Of a stretch of 54,969 nucleotides of DNA, positions 28,254 through 36,978 are shown piece by piece. This DNA is from DASWIG01 sp965371445 (GTDB lineage Bacteria > Acidobacteriota > Thermoanaerobaculia > Multivoradales > J023). A program made the translations under genes and the position numbers. Location of the stretch: NCBI GenBank assembly GCA_965371445.1, contig CBDUYN010000049.1, forward strand, positions 1 to 54,969, written 5' to 3'. The notes beneath the pieces are model-generated. The model had not been told where the DNA came from, did not search any database, and was given only the letters and a program-made list of their open reading frames with translations. Positions within the stretch are counted from its first letter, which is position 1. Every line of letters starts with the position of its first letter.

Positions 28254-29573
28254 GTGGATCGAAAGAGGATCGTCCAGGCCCTGACGGTCGCCTGGACGTT
28301 GCTGAGCGCGCCGGCGGCTTTCAGCGGCGGCTTCGCGGTTTTTGACCAGAGCGCGGCGGCCATCGGCATGGGCGGTGCGGTGACGGCGCTCTCCGAAGCG
28401 CCCGCGACGCTTTTCTACAATGCCGGCGGCGCCGCTTTCCTGACCAAGCAGGACGTCGAAGCCGGCGTGCTCTACCGCGCCGTCCGGAACCTCTCGCTCG
28501 AAGAGCTCGAGGATCCGGACGTCGTCGCGGGCACTTTTGGCCAGGACAATCCGGCGCCGGTCCTGGCCCACGCCTTCACGCTCTTCCCGATCGCCGAGCG
28601 CTTGAACGTCGGGGTCTCGGTCTACTCGCCTTTTGACCTCGACATGAACCACCAGAACCCCGACAGCTTCCCGGGAAGAACGACCGCGGTCTCCTCGACC
28701 ATCCGAACGCTCGACGCCAACTTTACGGCCGCGGCGCGCTTCGGCCGCTTCGGCGTCGGCGTCGGCGCGATCGTACGCACCTCGACGTTCGCGATGGCGC
28801 GGCGGCTGCAGACCCAGCCCTCGCCCAACCTCGACGTGGTCGACTTCGCCCTGATGGAGATCGAGAGCGACCCGCAGGCGGGCCTCGGCTGGAACCTGGG
28901 GATCCTGCACAAGTTGAGCGAACGCTTCTCCTGGGGCCTGGCCTACCGCAGCAAGATCAAGATCGACTACGGCGGGACCGGCAAGCTCACCCAGATCGCG
29001 ACCGGCGACGACGAGCTCGACGAGGCGCTCGCCGCCTCGACCCCCTTCGACCAGGACCTGCCGATCACGACGTCGCTGGAGTTCCCGGACGTGGCGAGCT
29101 TCGGCGTCGGCCTCCTCTGGACCCGGAGGTTTTACACCGGCCTCGACGTCAACTGGACCGGCTGGAGCTCGATCCAGGAGATCGACGTCCTGGTCGGTCC
29201 GTTCCCGAGCTTCGACGACAACATCCCGATGAAGCTCGAGGACACGTTCACTTACCGGCTGGGGGCCCAGTACACCTCGCCGACGGGCTTTCAGTACCGC
29301 TTCGGCTTCGTCTTCGACGAGACGCCGCAGCCGGCCGAGATGGTCAACGCCTTCCTGGTCGACACCGATCGCCAGATCGTCTCGGCGGGCGTCGGGCTCG
29401 ACTGGCTCCAGGTGGGCGTGCAGTGGATCCGTCACGTCGAGCGGATGAGCACCTCGGACGACCTGGCCGGCATGCTGCGCGGCGACACGTGGCAGGTCTC
29501 GGTGACGATCAAGAAGAAGGAAAAAGTCGAGCTCCCCGATGCGCTGCCGGATTTCAGCGGCCTGGGGTACTAG
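28254..29573 (+). CDS. FadL/OmpP1/TodX-family outer-membrane transport protein
   Basis: This 439-aa protein has a signal peptide ending near APAAFSGG. The mature N-terminus contains the family segment AAAIGMGGAVTALSEAPATLFYNAGG, which corresponds to the plug/hatch start of FadL-type barrels. The remainder alternates aromatic and polar residues as expected for a 14-strand barrel. These channels take up long-chain fatty acids or other hydrophobic compounds. GTG 28254 is well supported by AGGAGG 7 nt upstream and by a promoter 70 nt upstream. The last residue before the stop is Tyr rather than the usual Phe, which is still acceptable for barrel assembly. Confidence 0.88.
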   Translation: MDRKRIVQALTVAWTLLSAPAAFSGGFAVFDQSAAAIGMGGAVTALSEAPATLFYNAGGAAFLTKQDVEAGVLYRAVRNLSLEELEDPDVVAGTFGQDNPAPVLAHAFTLFPIAERLNVGVSVYSPFDLDMNHQNPDSFPGRTTAVSSTIRTLDANFTAAARFGRFGVGVGAIVRTSTFAMARRLQTQPSPNLDVVDFALMEIESDPQAGLGWNLGILHKLSERFSWGLAYRSKIKIDYGGTGKLTQIATGDDELDEALAASTPFDQDLPITTSLEFPDVASFGVGLLWTRRFYTGLDVNWTGWSSIQEIDVLVGPFPSFDDNIPMKLEDTFTYRLGAQYTSPTGFQYRFGFVFDETPQPAEMVNAFLVDTDRQIVSAGVGLDWLQVGVQWIRHVERMSTSDDLAGMLRGDTWQVSVTIKKKEKVELPDALPDFSGLGY

Positions 29574-29620
29574 AGCAGTGTCTTACCCACACGACGACTT
29601 CTCGGCCAATTCCGACGTAG

Positions 29621-29640
29621 GGCAGGCGGCTGTGCCTGCC
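29621..29640 (+). terminator. GC-rich hairpin after the FadL-like gene
   Basis: GGCAGGC and GCCTGCC form a perfect 7-bp stem with a 6-nt loop, 48 nt after the stop codon. There is no T-run, so it may slow polymerase or protect the 3' end rather than act as a classical terminator. Confidence 0.3.
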
Positions 29641-29680
29641 GATCCCAGCTTGCGCTAGGATGTCGCCAGGAGCTACGAGC

Positions 29681-32122
29681 ATGACGCGACCTGGAGCAGC
29701 GAAACGACCTCTCGGACCCACGGTGGCCGTTTCCACCGCGGTGGCCGTGGCCGTCGTGCTCTTCTCCTGCTCCAGCCCGACGGAGCCCGACCGCAGCTCC
29801 GGGCCCCAGCCGAGGGACGTGGTCGAGAACGCGCCCGAGCTGACCATCACCGTCGATCCTACGACGCTGACGGTCAGCTCCTCGGAGACGTCGAGCGTCG
29901 TCGTCACCGTCTCCGGCAGCGACGCGCCGACCCAGGTCGGCCTCTCGACGAGCCTCGGCTATTTCTACCAGGACGACGCCGGCAACTTCATCCGGACCCT
30001 GGAGTGCACCCCCAACAACACGAACTGTCCGCTCACCAACGGCACGGTGACCGTGAAGCTCTTCCCCGGCGACCAGGAAGGCTCGGCGAGCCTGGTCGCC
30101 GCGGCCGGCGGCGCCTCGAAGACCGCCCTGGTGGAGATCGTCAAGTCGACGCCTCTTTTCCTGGAGCGCCTGGAGCCGGCCGCCGGCCCGCCGTCGGGCG
30201 GCACGGAGGTGACGATCGTCGGCCAGGGATTCCGCGATACGCCGCGGGTGACTTTTGGCGGCGCCACGGCGACCCTGATCTCGAAGTCGGTCAAGCCCAC
30301 CCAGATCAAGGTCGAGACACCGCCCGCCCCGCAGGACGTGCCGGTGGGCGCGACGCTGGTGGTCGACGTCTCCGTGACGCTGCCGGAAGACGGCTCGGGA
30401 GCGACCGGCGTCGACACCCTACAAGGTGCCTTCACCTACGGTCACGGCGGCTCCACCCAGCCTCCGGCGGTGATTTCGGTCGTGCCGGCGAGCGGCCAGA
30501 ACCGCGGTGGCGCGAAGATCACGATCACCGGGACGGGTTTTGACACCAACGGCGTCCTGGTGATGTTCGGCATCGGCACGAGCCCCGACGACTTTGCCGG
30601 CGTCGAGGCCGAGATCGTCGGCACCGTGAGGTCGACCGAGATCCAGGTGAAGCTTCCCCGGGCGACCCCGGCGCTCCAGAACCAGACGGTCGACATCCTG
30701 ATCCGCAACCTCTCGACCGGCCTCGCGACGCTCGCCGGGTCGGTCTTCACCTACGTCGACGAGGACATCATCATCGAGGTCGATCCCAAGGAGGCCTCCT
30801 ACCAGGGCGGCGAGGTGGTGACGATCCGCAGCCAGGGGCTCGACACGAGCGCCACCCTGGTGGTGGAGCTCGGCGGCGTCACCCAGCGGCGCTGCTCGCC
30901 GTCGGGGTCGACGAGTTGCGTACGCTCGACGTCGGCGAACGGCACGACGACGCTTGAAGTCACCGTCCGCGACGTCGAGGTCCAGGACTGCGACCCGCCG
31001 TCGGGCGCGGTCCGGATCACCGACGCCACGACCGGCGAGGTCTCGGTGGGGCCGGACTTCTCCTACACGGCCGACAGCCCGAGCCTGGTGTCGATCGACC
31101 CCGCGGAGTTGCCGGAGTCGGGCGGCACGCTGAAGCTCGACGGCACTTTTCACAAGAAGCTCGAGGAGCCCAACACCGTGGTGCTCATCAACGGCGCCCG
31201 GGCGACGATCGAGAGCTACACGAACAGCCGGCTGCGGATCGCCGTCCCGGCCTTCACGGGCCAGCTCGACGAGGCCGACTGCGACGACGGGGACGGCCTG
31301 CAATACCAGACCAAGGCGGTCGACGTCGAAGTCGTCTACCTGTCGACCGGCTGCATCTCGACGCAGACGGGGATCTTGGGCTACGTCCCGAACGACACGA
31401 GCTGTCGGCCGACCCAGGAGCCGGTGCCCGATTTCGACGCCAGCATCACCGGCTCCGACCTTTTGACCGTCAACTTCACCGACAACTCGTCGGGCTCGCC
31501 GACCGAGTGGCTGTGGAACTTCGGCGACGGCTCGACCTCGACCGAGCAGAACCCGCAGCACGTCTACGCCGAGAGCGGGACCTTCGACGTGCTGCTCCGG
31601 GCGACCAATTCCGCGGGCTCGGCGAGCCTGACGAAGTCGATCACGGTCGGGCTCGATCCGGCGGTCGCCGCCTTCAGCTTCACGGTCGACGGCGCCACGG
31701 TGACCTTCACCAGCTCCTCGGAGAACGCGACCGACTTCCTGTGGGACTTCGGCGACGGCTTCACGTCGACGGCCGAGAGCACGACCCACACCTACACCGC
31801 GCTGGGGACGTTCAACGTGACGCTGACCGCGTCAAACGCCTCGTCGAGCGACAGCGTGACCGTGACGGTGACGCTCGAGATGGATCCGCCGAGCGCCGCG
31901 TTCAGCTTCACCGTCGTCGACGCGACGCTGCGCCGGGTGCAGCTCGACGACGCGTCGACCGGCGACTCGATCAGCTGGAGCTGGTCGTTCGGCGACAGCA
32001 CGACCAGCACGCAGCAGAGCCCGCTGCACGTGTATGCTGCCGACGGCACCTACACCGTGACGCTGACGGTGACGAACCTGGCCGGCAGTAGCTCGGTGCA
32101 GCAGGACGTCACGATTCCGTGA
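29681..32122 (+). CDS. Lipoprotein with TIG/IPT and PKD domains
   Basis: This 813-aa protein has a lipoprotein signal ending in LFSC, with the lipidated Cys followed by SSPTEP. An Ig-like N-terminal region is followed by about four TIG/IPT domains, each with a PxxGPPSGGTEVTI-like start (about 155, 260, 365 and 465). Three PKD repeats make up the C-terminal third, with WNFGDGSTSTEQNPQHVY, WDFGDGFTSTAESTTHTY and WSFGDSTTSTQQSPLHVY. ATG 29681 is preferred because AGGAG lies 8 nt upstream; ATG 29660 is also in frame. Such proteins display adhesive beta-sandwich strings on the cell surface. Acidic Asp/Gly loops could bind calcium. Partner unknown. It is convergent with the SPOR gene, 7 bp away. 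Confidence 0.85.
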   Translation: MTRPGAAKRPLGPTVAVSTAVAVAVVLFSCSSPTEPDRSSGPQPRDVVENAPELTITVDPTTLTVSSSETSSVVVTVSGSDAPTQVGLSTSLGYFYQDDAGNFIRTLECTPNNTNCPLTNGTVTVKLFPGDQEGSASLVAAAGGASKTALVEIVKSTPLFLERLEPAAGPPSGGTEVTIVGQGFRDTPRVTFGGATATLISKSVKPTQIKVETPPAPQDVPVGATLVVDVSVTLPEDGSGATGVDTLQGAFTYGHGGSTQPPAVISVVPASGQNRGGAKITITGTGFDTNGVLVMFGIGTSPDDFAGVEAEIVGTVRSTEIQVKLPRATPALQNQTVDILIRNLSTGLATLAGSVFTYVDEDIIIEVDPKEASYQGGEVVTIRSQGLDTSATLVVELGGVTQRRCSPSGSTSCVRSTSANGTTTLEVTVRDVEVQDCDPPSGAVRITDATTGEVSVGPDFSYTADSPSLVSIDPAELPESGGTLKLDGTFHKKLEEPNTVVLINGARATIESYTNSRLRIAVPAFTGQLDEADCDDGDGLQYQTKAVDVEVVYLSTGCISTQTGILGYVPNDTSCRPTQEPVPDFDASITGSDLLTVNFTDNSSGSPTEWLWNFGDGSTSTEQNPQHVYAESGTFDVLLRATNSAGSASLTKSITVGLDPAVAAFSFTVDGATVTFTSSSENATDFLWDFGDGFTSTAESTTHTYTALGTFNVTLTASNASSSDSVTVTVTLEMDPPSAAFSFTVVDATLRRVQLDDASTGDSISWSWSFGDSTTSTQQSPLHVYAADGTYTVTLTVTNLAGSSSVQQDVTIP

Positions 32123-32129
32123 GCCTCTC

Positions 32130-32966
32130 TCAAGGCGAAGCGGGCTCTCTGAGCAGGATGGCCCGGGGTACCTCGTCTTTCTTCCAGACGTCCGGCAGCG
32201 CGGCGAGGCGCACCGCCTCGTCCTTGGCCGCGGAGAGATCGGAGTAGCGTCCGACGAGGACGAAGTGGAAAAGCCGCCCCTTGTCGTTCAAGATCGGCTC
32301 CACGTGGGCGGGAAAGCCGGCGGCCTTGAGCGCGGCGACTCGGTGCTTGGCCTTGTGGCCGAAGCGAAAGACCCCCGCGTGGACGGTGTATCGCGGCGCG
32401 GGCGCCCGAGGCGTCGGCACGGTCTCGGGGTGGACGGCCTTCACCGCGGGAGGGGCGGGGGCCGGCTCGGGTGGCGCCACCTCCGGAGCCATGTCGATCT
32501 CGGGCAAGACGGAAGGCGGAGGCGTGACGTCGAGGTCTTCAAACGGCTCGTCCGCCGTCGGCTCAGGCTCGGCGGCGGCCGGCTCGGCCGGCGCCGGCTC
32601 CGGGGCGGCGACGACCGGCGGCTGGACGACGAGGACAGGGGGCGGCGGTGTCTCGGCCGGCTGCGGCTGCGCCGGGGGCGCTGGGGCCGGAGGCTCGGCG
32701 CGCCTCGTGGCTTGCCGTGGCGGTTGCTCGGTCACCGCGACCGGCTCGCTGCGGGCGGCGGCCGCCCCGGTCACCAGGCTCGCGATCTCGGCCAGGGCCT
32801 CGGGAGACGCGGTCTTCCCGGGAAGCTCTTTCGCCTCCTTGGCGAGCCTCTCCAGGCGCAGGTTGGCACCGGCGAACATGCCCGCCACGAAGAGCAAGGC
32901 ACCGGTGAGCACGAAGGCGACGGAGAGCACCGTCAACGATCTCTTGTCGAACAAAAACGCGTACAT
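32130..32966 (-). CDS. SPOR-domain membrane protein
   Basis: This 278-aa protein has a short cytoplasmic N-terminus (MYAFLFDKR) and one membrane helix (about 11-33). A long Pro/Ala/Glu-rich spacer (about 75-190) ends in a SPOR domain (about 192-270) that starts YTVHAGVFRFGHKAKHR. SPOR domains bind denuded peptidoglycan at septa. The layout resembles FtsN- or DedD-like division proteins, but the spacer is simple and I would not name it. A purine-rich AAGGGG lies just upstream of ATG 32966. It is divergent from the injection-system operon, with 352 bp between them. Confidence 0.82.
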   Translation of the reverse strand: MYAFLFDKRSLTVLSVAFVLTGALLFVAGMFAGANLRLERLAKEAKELPGKTASPEALAEIASLVTGAAAARSEPVAVTEQPPRQATRRAEPPAPAPPAQPQPAETPPPPVLVVQPPVVAAPEPAPAEPAAAEPEPTADEPFEDLDVTPPPSVLPEIDMAPEVAPPEPAPAPPAVKAVHPETVPTPRAPAPRYTVHAGVFRFGHKAKHRVAALKAAGFPAHVEPILNDKGRLFHFVLVGRYSDLSAAKDEAVRLAALPDVWKKDEVPRAILLREPASP

Positions 32967-33123
32967 ATGGACCCCTTAGAGCCTCCCGTTTTGGAACAGG
33001 GACATGTAGTCACCTTAGAGCATATCTCAGCCGTAGCTCTCGTGCCAACCCCTTGAAGAGATTCTTTTCTCCCTCCGCCCGATTTGGCCCTTGAAAATCC
33101 GGCAAGAAATTGCCTTCTAGCCC

Positions 33124-33153
33124 TTGCCAAAGCCGAGGAACGGAGGTTAGACT
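33124..33153 (+). promoter_or_regulatory. Candidate promoter of the injection-system operon
   Basis: TTGCCA at 33124-33129 and TAGACT at 33148-33153 are spaced 18 bp apart, with 5/6 and 4/6 matches to sigma-70 hexamers. Transcription would begin about 20 nt before the palindrome, which would then fall in the 5' leader. Confidence 0.3.
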
Positions 33154-33178
33154 GTCCGCAGATAGCAGATGGGTCCGA

Positions 33179-33203
33179 AAAGCTCAAGTAATACTTGAGC
33201 TTT
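33179..33203 (+). promoter_or_regulatory. Perfect 25-bp palindrome upstream of the sheath gene (operator or leader hairpin)
   Basis: AAAGCTCAAGTA and TACTTGAGCTTT are exact 12-bp arms around one central A, ending 115 nt before the sheath ATG. Dyads of this type are typical operators for dimeric repressors or activators. As RNA it folds into an 11-bp stem with an AAT loop followed by a short pyrimidine run (CTTTCTT), so a leader terminator/attenuator is the alternative. No plus-strand gene ends nearby that would need a terminator. Confidence 0.55.
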
Positions 33204-33318
33204 CTTGATAAAGACGGCTTCGGTCCTCGCAACGGCTTTTCGGGTCGGAGAAGAGGGTGCCGGAGTAGAAGCAGAGCGGCAACCAATAGCCAGAGCCGGA
33301 GTGGGCCGAGGAGGATAC

Positions 33319-36300
33319 ATGCCTATCGAAGTCTCTTACCCAGGCGTCTACGTCGAGGAGATTCCGGGTGTCGAACCCACGGTGCCAGGCGTCAGCACGG
33401 CGTCGACGGCTTTCGTCGACTTCTTTTCACGGGGTCCGATGGAGACCCCCACGCTGCTGTTCAGCATGGCCGACGTGAACCGCGACTTCGGGGGGCTGCA
33501 CGCGAAGAGCGAAGCGAGCTACGCGCTCCAGCAGTACTTCCTGAACGGCGGCCAGCAGGCCTGGGTGGTGCGCACCGGCGACGGTACGGCGAGGAAGTCG
33601 CGCCTCGACGTCGAGGTGAAGACTCCGGGGCTTGCGACCCGCTACCTCTGGGCTTCGGAGTACTCGGAGCTCGCCGACGAGGCGCAGCAGGCGGCCCACA
33701 AGGCGGCGGAGGCGGCCAACGAGGCGCTGCAGGCGCTGCAGGGCGACATCACCGACCAGGAGCGCCAGCAGGGGTTGCTGCGGTTGCAGGCCTCGACCGA
33801 CACGGCAGGGGACCAGACCTCCGCGGCGGCGCAGGCGACCCGCGACGCGGCGGCGGAGGCCAAGGCTTCGAGCGACGAGCTCGCCATCGCCATCGCCAAG
33901 CTCGCGGCGGGCTCGGGTCCGGTGGCGAGCCGCACCTCGACGGCGGCCCGCAACTCGGCCAAGGCCGCCGAGGCTTCGGCCAACGCCGCCAAGCAGAGCC
34001 CGGTGATCATCGGCGCCGCGCAGCAGGTGGCGGTGGTCGCCGGGCAGGCCTTGAAGACCGGCGCGGCGGCGCGCACCGCGAAAGCGGCCGCCGAGCAGCT
34101 GTTGACCGTCCTCGACGGTGTCAGCTCGGCCGCGGCGGCGGCAAGGACCGCCGAAAAAAAGAACACGGAGGCCCAGCAGTCGACCGACAAGACCGCGGCC
34201 GAGCAGGCGGCGGTGAGCGCGGCGATGGCGGCCGAGAAAGCGGCCGAGCAGGCCGAGGCGGCGGTCGAGAGCGTGCTGCTGGCCGTCCAGACGGTGCGCG
34301 ACCATTACAAGTCGGAGGAAGGCGCCGACGACAAGCTCGCCGCGGCCGAGGCCGACGTGACGTCGGCCGAGGCGCTTGACGAGCCGGTTCAGAAGGTGGC
34401 CAAGGCCGCCGGGGGCGCCGCCTGGGACGCCCAGACCTGCCTCGCCCTGGAAGACGCCCAGGCCGCCGCCCAGGCGGCCGCCGACGCGGCCAGCCAGGCG
34501 CTGGCGGTCACCGAGGGCGAAAAGGGCGCCAAGACCCTTGCCACCTCGGCTCTGAAGTCGCTTCTCGCGATGGCGTCCGAGGCGGCCACCGAAGGCGCCG
34601 CGTCGGCCGACAAGGAGGCCGCCGAGCGCACGGCGGTAGGCTCGGTCGTCGAGAAAGCCATCCTGGCGATCAACGAAGCGACCGACGCCGCCAAGGCCGC
34701 CACCGTGGCCGCCAACAAGACCGCGGACGACGCCAAGGTCGCGGCGAGCTGCGTCGGCTCGGCGGCGGTCAACATGGCGGCCCGCGAGGTCGTGGCCGGC
34801 TCCCACAAGCGGACCAAGGAAGCCGCCGACGCCTTCAAGCAGACCAAGGCCATCGCTTTGCAGGTCAACCAGGCGAACATGACGGCGCTGCTCTCGGTCA
34901 AGCCGGCCACCGAGGCCGCCGCCAAGGCCACGGAGGTTGCCGGAGCCTTGGCCGAGGCCGATCCCGACAGCATCAAGGTGGCGGTCGACACGGCCCAGGC
35001 GGCTTTAAACGCCGCCAACAACGCCGTGGCCGCGGCGGAGGGGCTGGAGAAAGCCGCGGTCGCGGCCTCTCAGGTCGCCGTCGAGGCGTCACTCGGCGCC
35101 GACCTCGCGGCGAACGCCGCCCACGTGGCGGTCGACGCCAACGAGGAGGCGAGCCGTCCGCCGACCCTACGCATTGAGGCCGCCAACGAAGGCGTCTGGG
35201 GCGACAACATCCAGATCGAGATCGTGACGCTGGGTACCAACTTCAGCCTCGCCGTCCGCGAGATGGTCACCCAGCGTGGCGTCACGAAGCAGGTCAACGG
35301 CGAGACCTACAACTCGGTCAACCTCGAAGTCGGCGACAAGAAAAACGCCATCGAGGTCGTCAACGGCGCTTCGAGCCTCATCTCTCTCGAGTACATCGGA
35401 CCGCTCGTCTCCGGTGCGTTTCCGGCCGAGGTCGACGGCAAGTTCCTCGGCGCGGGCGAGGACGGCGGGCTCGCCGACGCGATGCAGCTGACCGGCGCCG
35501 ACGGCGCCATGATGTCGCTCGAATACATCGCTCCCTACATCTTCAACCTGATGTGCATCCCGGCGATCGCCAACCTGCCCGACGCCCAGGCCTTCGTCGC
35601 CATCGCCAACGTCCAGGCCTACTGCCAGAAGAAACGGGCATTCTTCATCTGCGACATCTCACAAAACGTCGACAGCGTCGACAAGATGCTCGGCTGGACG
35701 AACACCTACCAGAGCGCCGACGCCTATCACATGGCGGTCTACTACCCGCGCCTCGTGATGCCGGATCCGCTCCAGGACTACCGGCCGAAAAACGTCGGCG
35801 TGAGCGGTACGATGGCCGGCATCTACGCCCGCACGGATTCCATGCGCGGGATCTGGAAGGCGCCGGCCGGCATCGGTGCCGTCGTCCGCGGGGCCCAGGT
35901 GACGAAAAAGCTCACCGACACGGAAAACGGCCTCTTGAACCCGCGGGGGGTCAACGTCGTGCGCTCGTTCCCGATCTACGGTACGGTCACCTGGGGCGCC
36001 CGCACCCTGGCCGGTGCGGACGCGCTGTCGAGCGAATACAAGTACATCAACGTCCGGAGGCTGACGAACTTCATCGAAGAGAGCCTCTTCCAGGGCTTGA
36101 AGTGGGCTGTTTTCGAGCCCAACGATCAGAAGCTCTGGTCGACGATCTCTCTTCAGGTCGCGACGTTTCTCTCAGGTCTTTTCTCCGACGGCGCGTTTCG
36201 CGGCGCCGACTCGGCGAGCTCGTACTTCGTCCTCTGCGACGGCACGACGACGACACCGCTCGACGTTGACCTGGGTCTCGTCAACATCAAGGTCGGCATC

Positions 36301-36366
36301 GCACCGTCGAAGCCTGCCGAGTTCGTCGTCCTGGAAATCCAACAGATGGCCGGTCAAGCTGCTTGA
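33319..36366 (+). CDS. Contractile injection system sheath protein with a ~500-residue Ala-rich helical insertion
   Basis: The protein has 1015 aa, about double a normal sheath. Residues 1-112 are the canonical sheath N-terminus (MPIEVSYPGVYVEEIPGV, then NGGQQAWVVRTGDG). Residues about 113-612 are low-complexity, Ala/Lys/Glu/Asp-rich and helical, with little Gly or Pro. Residues 613-1015 resume the sheath fold with ANEGVWGDNIQIEI. They end in the conserved sheath core (YINVRRLTNFIEESLFQG, FEPNDQKLW, KPAEFVVLEI). Removing the insert leaves about 515 residues, a usual sheath length. Sheath subunits polymerise around the tube and contract to drive it through the target envelope. ATG 33319 follows GAGGAGG. 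The insert starts where phage sheaths carry surface-exposed extra domains, so I infer that it decorates the outside of the particle. Confidence 0.92.
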   Translation: MPIEVSYPGVYVEEIPGVEPTVPGVSTASTAFVDFFSRGPMETPTLLFSMADVNRDFGGLHAKSEASYALQQYFLNGGQQAWVVRTGDGTARKSRLDVEVKTPGLATRYLWASEYSELADEAQQAAHKAAEAANEALQALQGDITDQERQQGLLRLQASTDTAGDQTSAAAQATRDAAAEAKASSDELAIAIAKLAAGSGPVASRTSTAARNSAKAAEASANAAKQSPVIIGAAQQVAVVAGQALKTGAAARTAKAAAEQLLTVLDGVSSAAAAARTAEKKNTEAQQSTDKTAAEQAAVSAAMAAEKAAEQAEAAVESVLLAVQTVRDHYKSEEGADDKLAAAEADVTSAEALDEPVQKVAKAAGGAAWDAQTCLALEDAQAAAQAAADAASQALAVTEGEKGAKTLATSALKSLLAMASEAATEGAASADKEAAERTAVGSVVEKAILAINEATDAAKAATVAANKTADDAKVAASCVGSAAVNMAAREVVAGSHKRTKEAADAFKQTKAIALQVNQANMTALLSVKPATEAAAKATEVAGALAEADPDSIKVAVDTAQAALNAANNAVAAAEGLEKAAVAASQVAVEASLGADLAANAAHVAVDANEEASRPPTLRIEAANEGVWGDNIQIEIVTLGTNFSLAVREMVTQRGVTKQVNGETYNSVNLEVGDKKNAIEVVNGASSLISLEYIGPLVSGAFPAEVDGKFLGAGEDGGLADAMQLTGADGAMMSLEYIAPYIFNLMCIPAIANLPDAQAFVAIANVQAYCQKKRAFFICDISQNVDSVDKMLGWTNTYQSADAYHMAVYYPRLVMPDPLQDYRPKNVGVSGTMAGIYARTDSMRGIWKAPAGIGAVVRGAQVTKKLTDTENGLLNPRGVNVVRSFPIYGTVTWGARTLAGADALSSEYKYINVRRLTNFIEESLFQGLKWAVFEPNDQKLWSTISLQVATFLSGLFSDGAFRGADSASSYFVLCDGTTTTPLDVDLGLVNIKVGIAPSKPAEFVVLEIQQMAGQAA

Positions 36367-36399
36367 TCGCGGAGAATTACAAACCTCGAGGAGGTCACT

Positions 36400-36978
36400 A
36401 TGGGACTGCCCACATCCATTCGTTCCTCGGTCATGGATCCCCTGCTGAATTTCAAGTACATCGTCAGCTGGGGCGTCACCGGCGGAGACTTGAAACAAGT
36501 TGCCGGGGTCAGCAAGATCGGACCGCTGGCTCGTTCGACCGAGGTCGCGGAGTATCGCGAAGGCGCGGCGCCGATGCATACCCGCAAGATCCCCGGCCAG
36601 ACCAAGTACGACGACATCAACCTGGAGCGCGGCATCATTCTCGACATCGAGTTCGAGCAGTGGGCCAACAAGATCTGGTTCTACGAGAACTCGAACGCTC
36701 TCGGCCAGAACGTCTCGTTGGCGGATTTTCGCAAGACGCTCAAAATCGAGATGTGCAACCAGGCCGGTCAGGTGATGTTCGTCTACTACATCTTCAATTC
36801 CTGGCCGACGAAGTATCAGGCGGTGCCGGAGCTCAACGCCCAGGACGGCGCGACGGTGGCTCTGGAGACCCTGACGCTGGCCAACGAAGGCTGGGCGCGT
36901 GACACCACGTTCTCGCCGGCGGCCTATCCGAGCTATGCCGAGCCGGCTGAGCCGCTTGGAGGCGCGCCGCCCTCCTGA
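36400..36978 (+). CDS. Inner tube protein (T4 gp19-like)
   Basis: This 192-aa protein belongs to the tail-tube family of contractile injection systems. It has the N-terminal segment DPLLNFKYIVSWGVTGGDLKQVAGVSKIGP and the loop RKIPGQTKYDDINLERGI, which match gp19/Pvc1-type subunits. Hexamers stack into the rigid tube that is pushed out when the sheath contracts. Only one tube gene is seen here, whereas Photorhabdus-type clusters have two or more. ATG 36400 follows GAGGAGG by 5 nt. The stop overlaps the next start (TGATG). A Pro/Ala tail of about 20 residues lies at the C-terminus. Confidence 0.93.
   Translation: MGLPTSIRSSVMDPLLNFKYIVSWGVTGGDLKQVAGVSKIGPLARSTEVAEYREGAAPMHTRKIPGQTKYDDINLERGIILDIEFEQWANKIWFYENSNALGQNVSLADFRKTLKIEMCNQAGQVMFVYYIFNSWPTKYQAVPELNAQDGATVALETLTLANEGWARDTTFSPAAYPSYAEPAEPLGGAPPS

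Larger units (their letters stand above)
32967..33318. other. Divergent intergenic region before the injection-system operon
   Basis: This 352-bp gap separates the SPOR gene (minus) from the sheath gene (plus). The left part is comparatively AT-rich. It holds a candidate promoter at 33124-33153 and a perfect palindrome at 33179-33203. A long untranslated leader then runs to GAGGAGG just before the sheath ATG. The sheath frame stays open back to 33205, but a sheath N-terminus is expected at MPIEVSYPGVYVEEI, so I regard 33205-33318 as leader. Confidence 0.5.

Noticed and set aside
33179..33203. Palindrome as an intrinsic terminator
   Set aside because: No plus-strand gene ends between 32122 and this point, the T-run is broken by C, and it lies downstream of a candidate promoter of the next operon. 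A regulatory role fits better, though attenuation is not excluded.
33205..33318. N-terminal extension of the sheath frame by 38 codons
   Set aside because: The sheath family begins at the MPIEVSYPGVYVEEI segment, and GAGGAGG lies just before that ATG. The upstream part runs from the edge of the palindrome and looks like leader.
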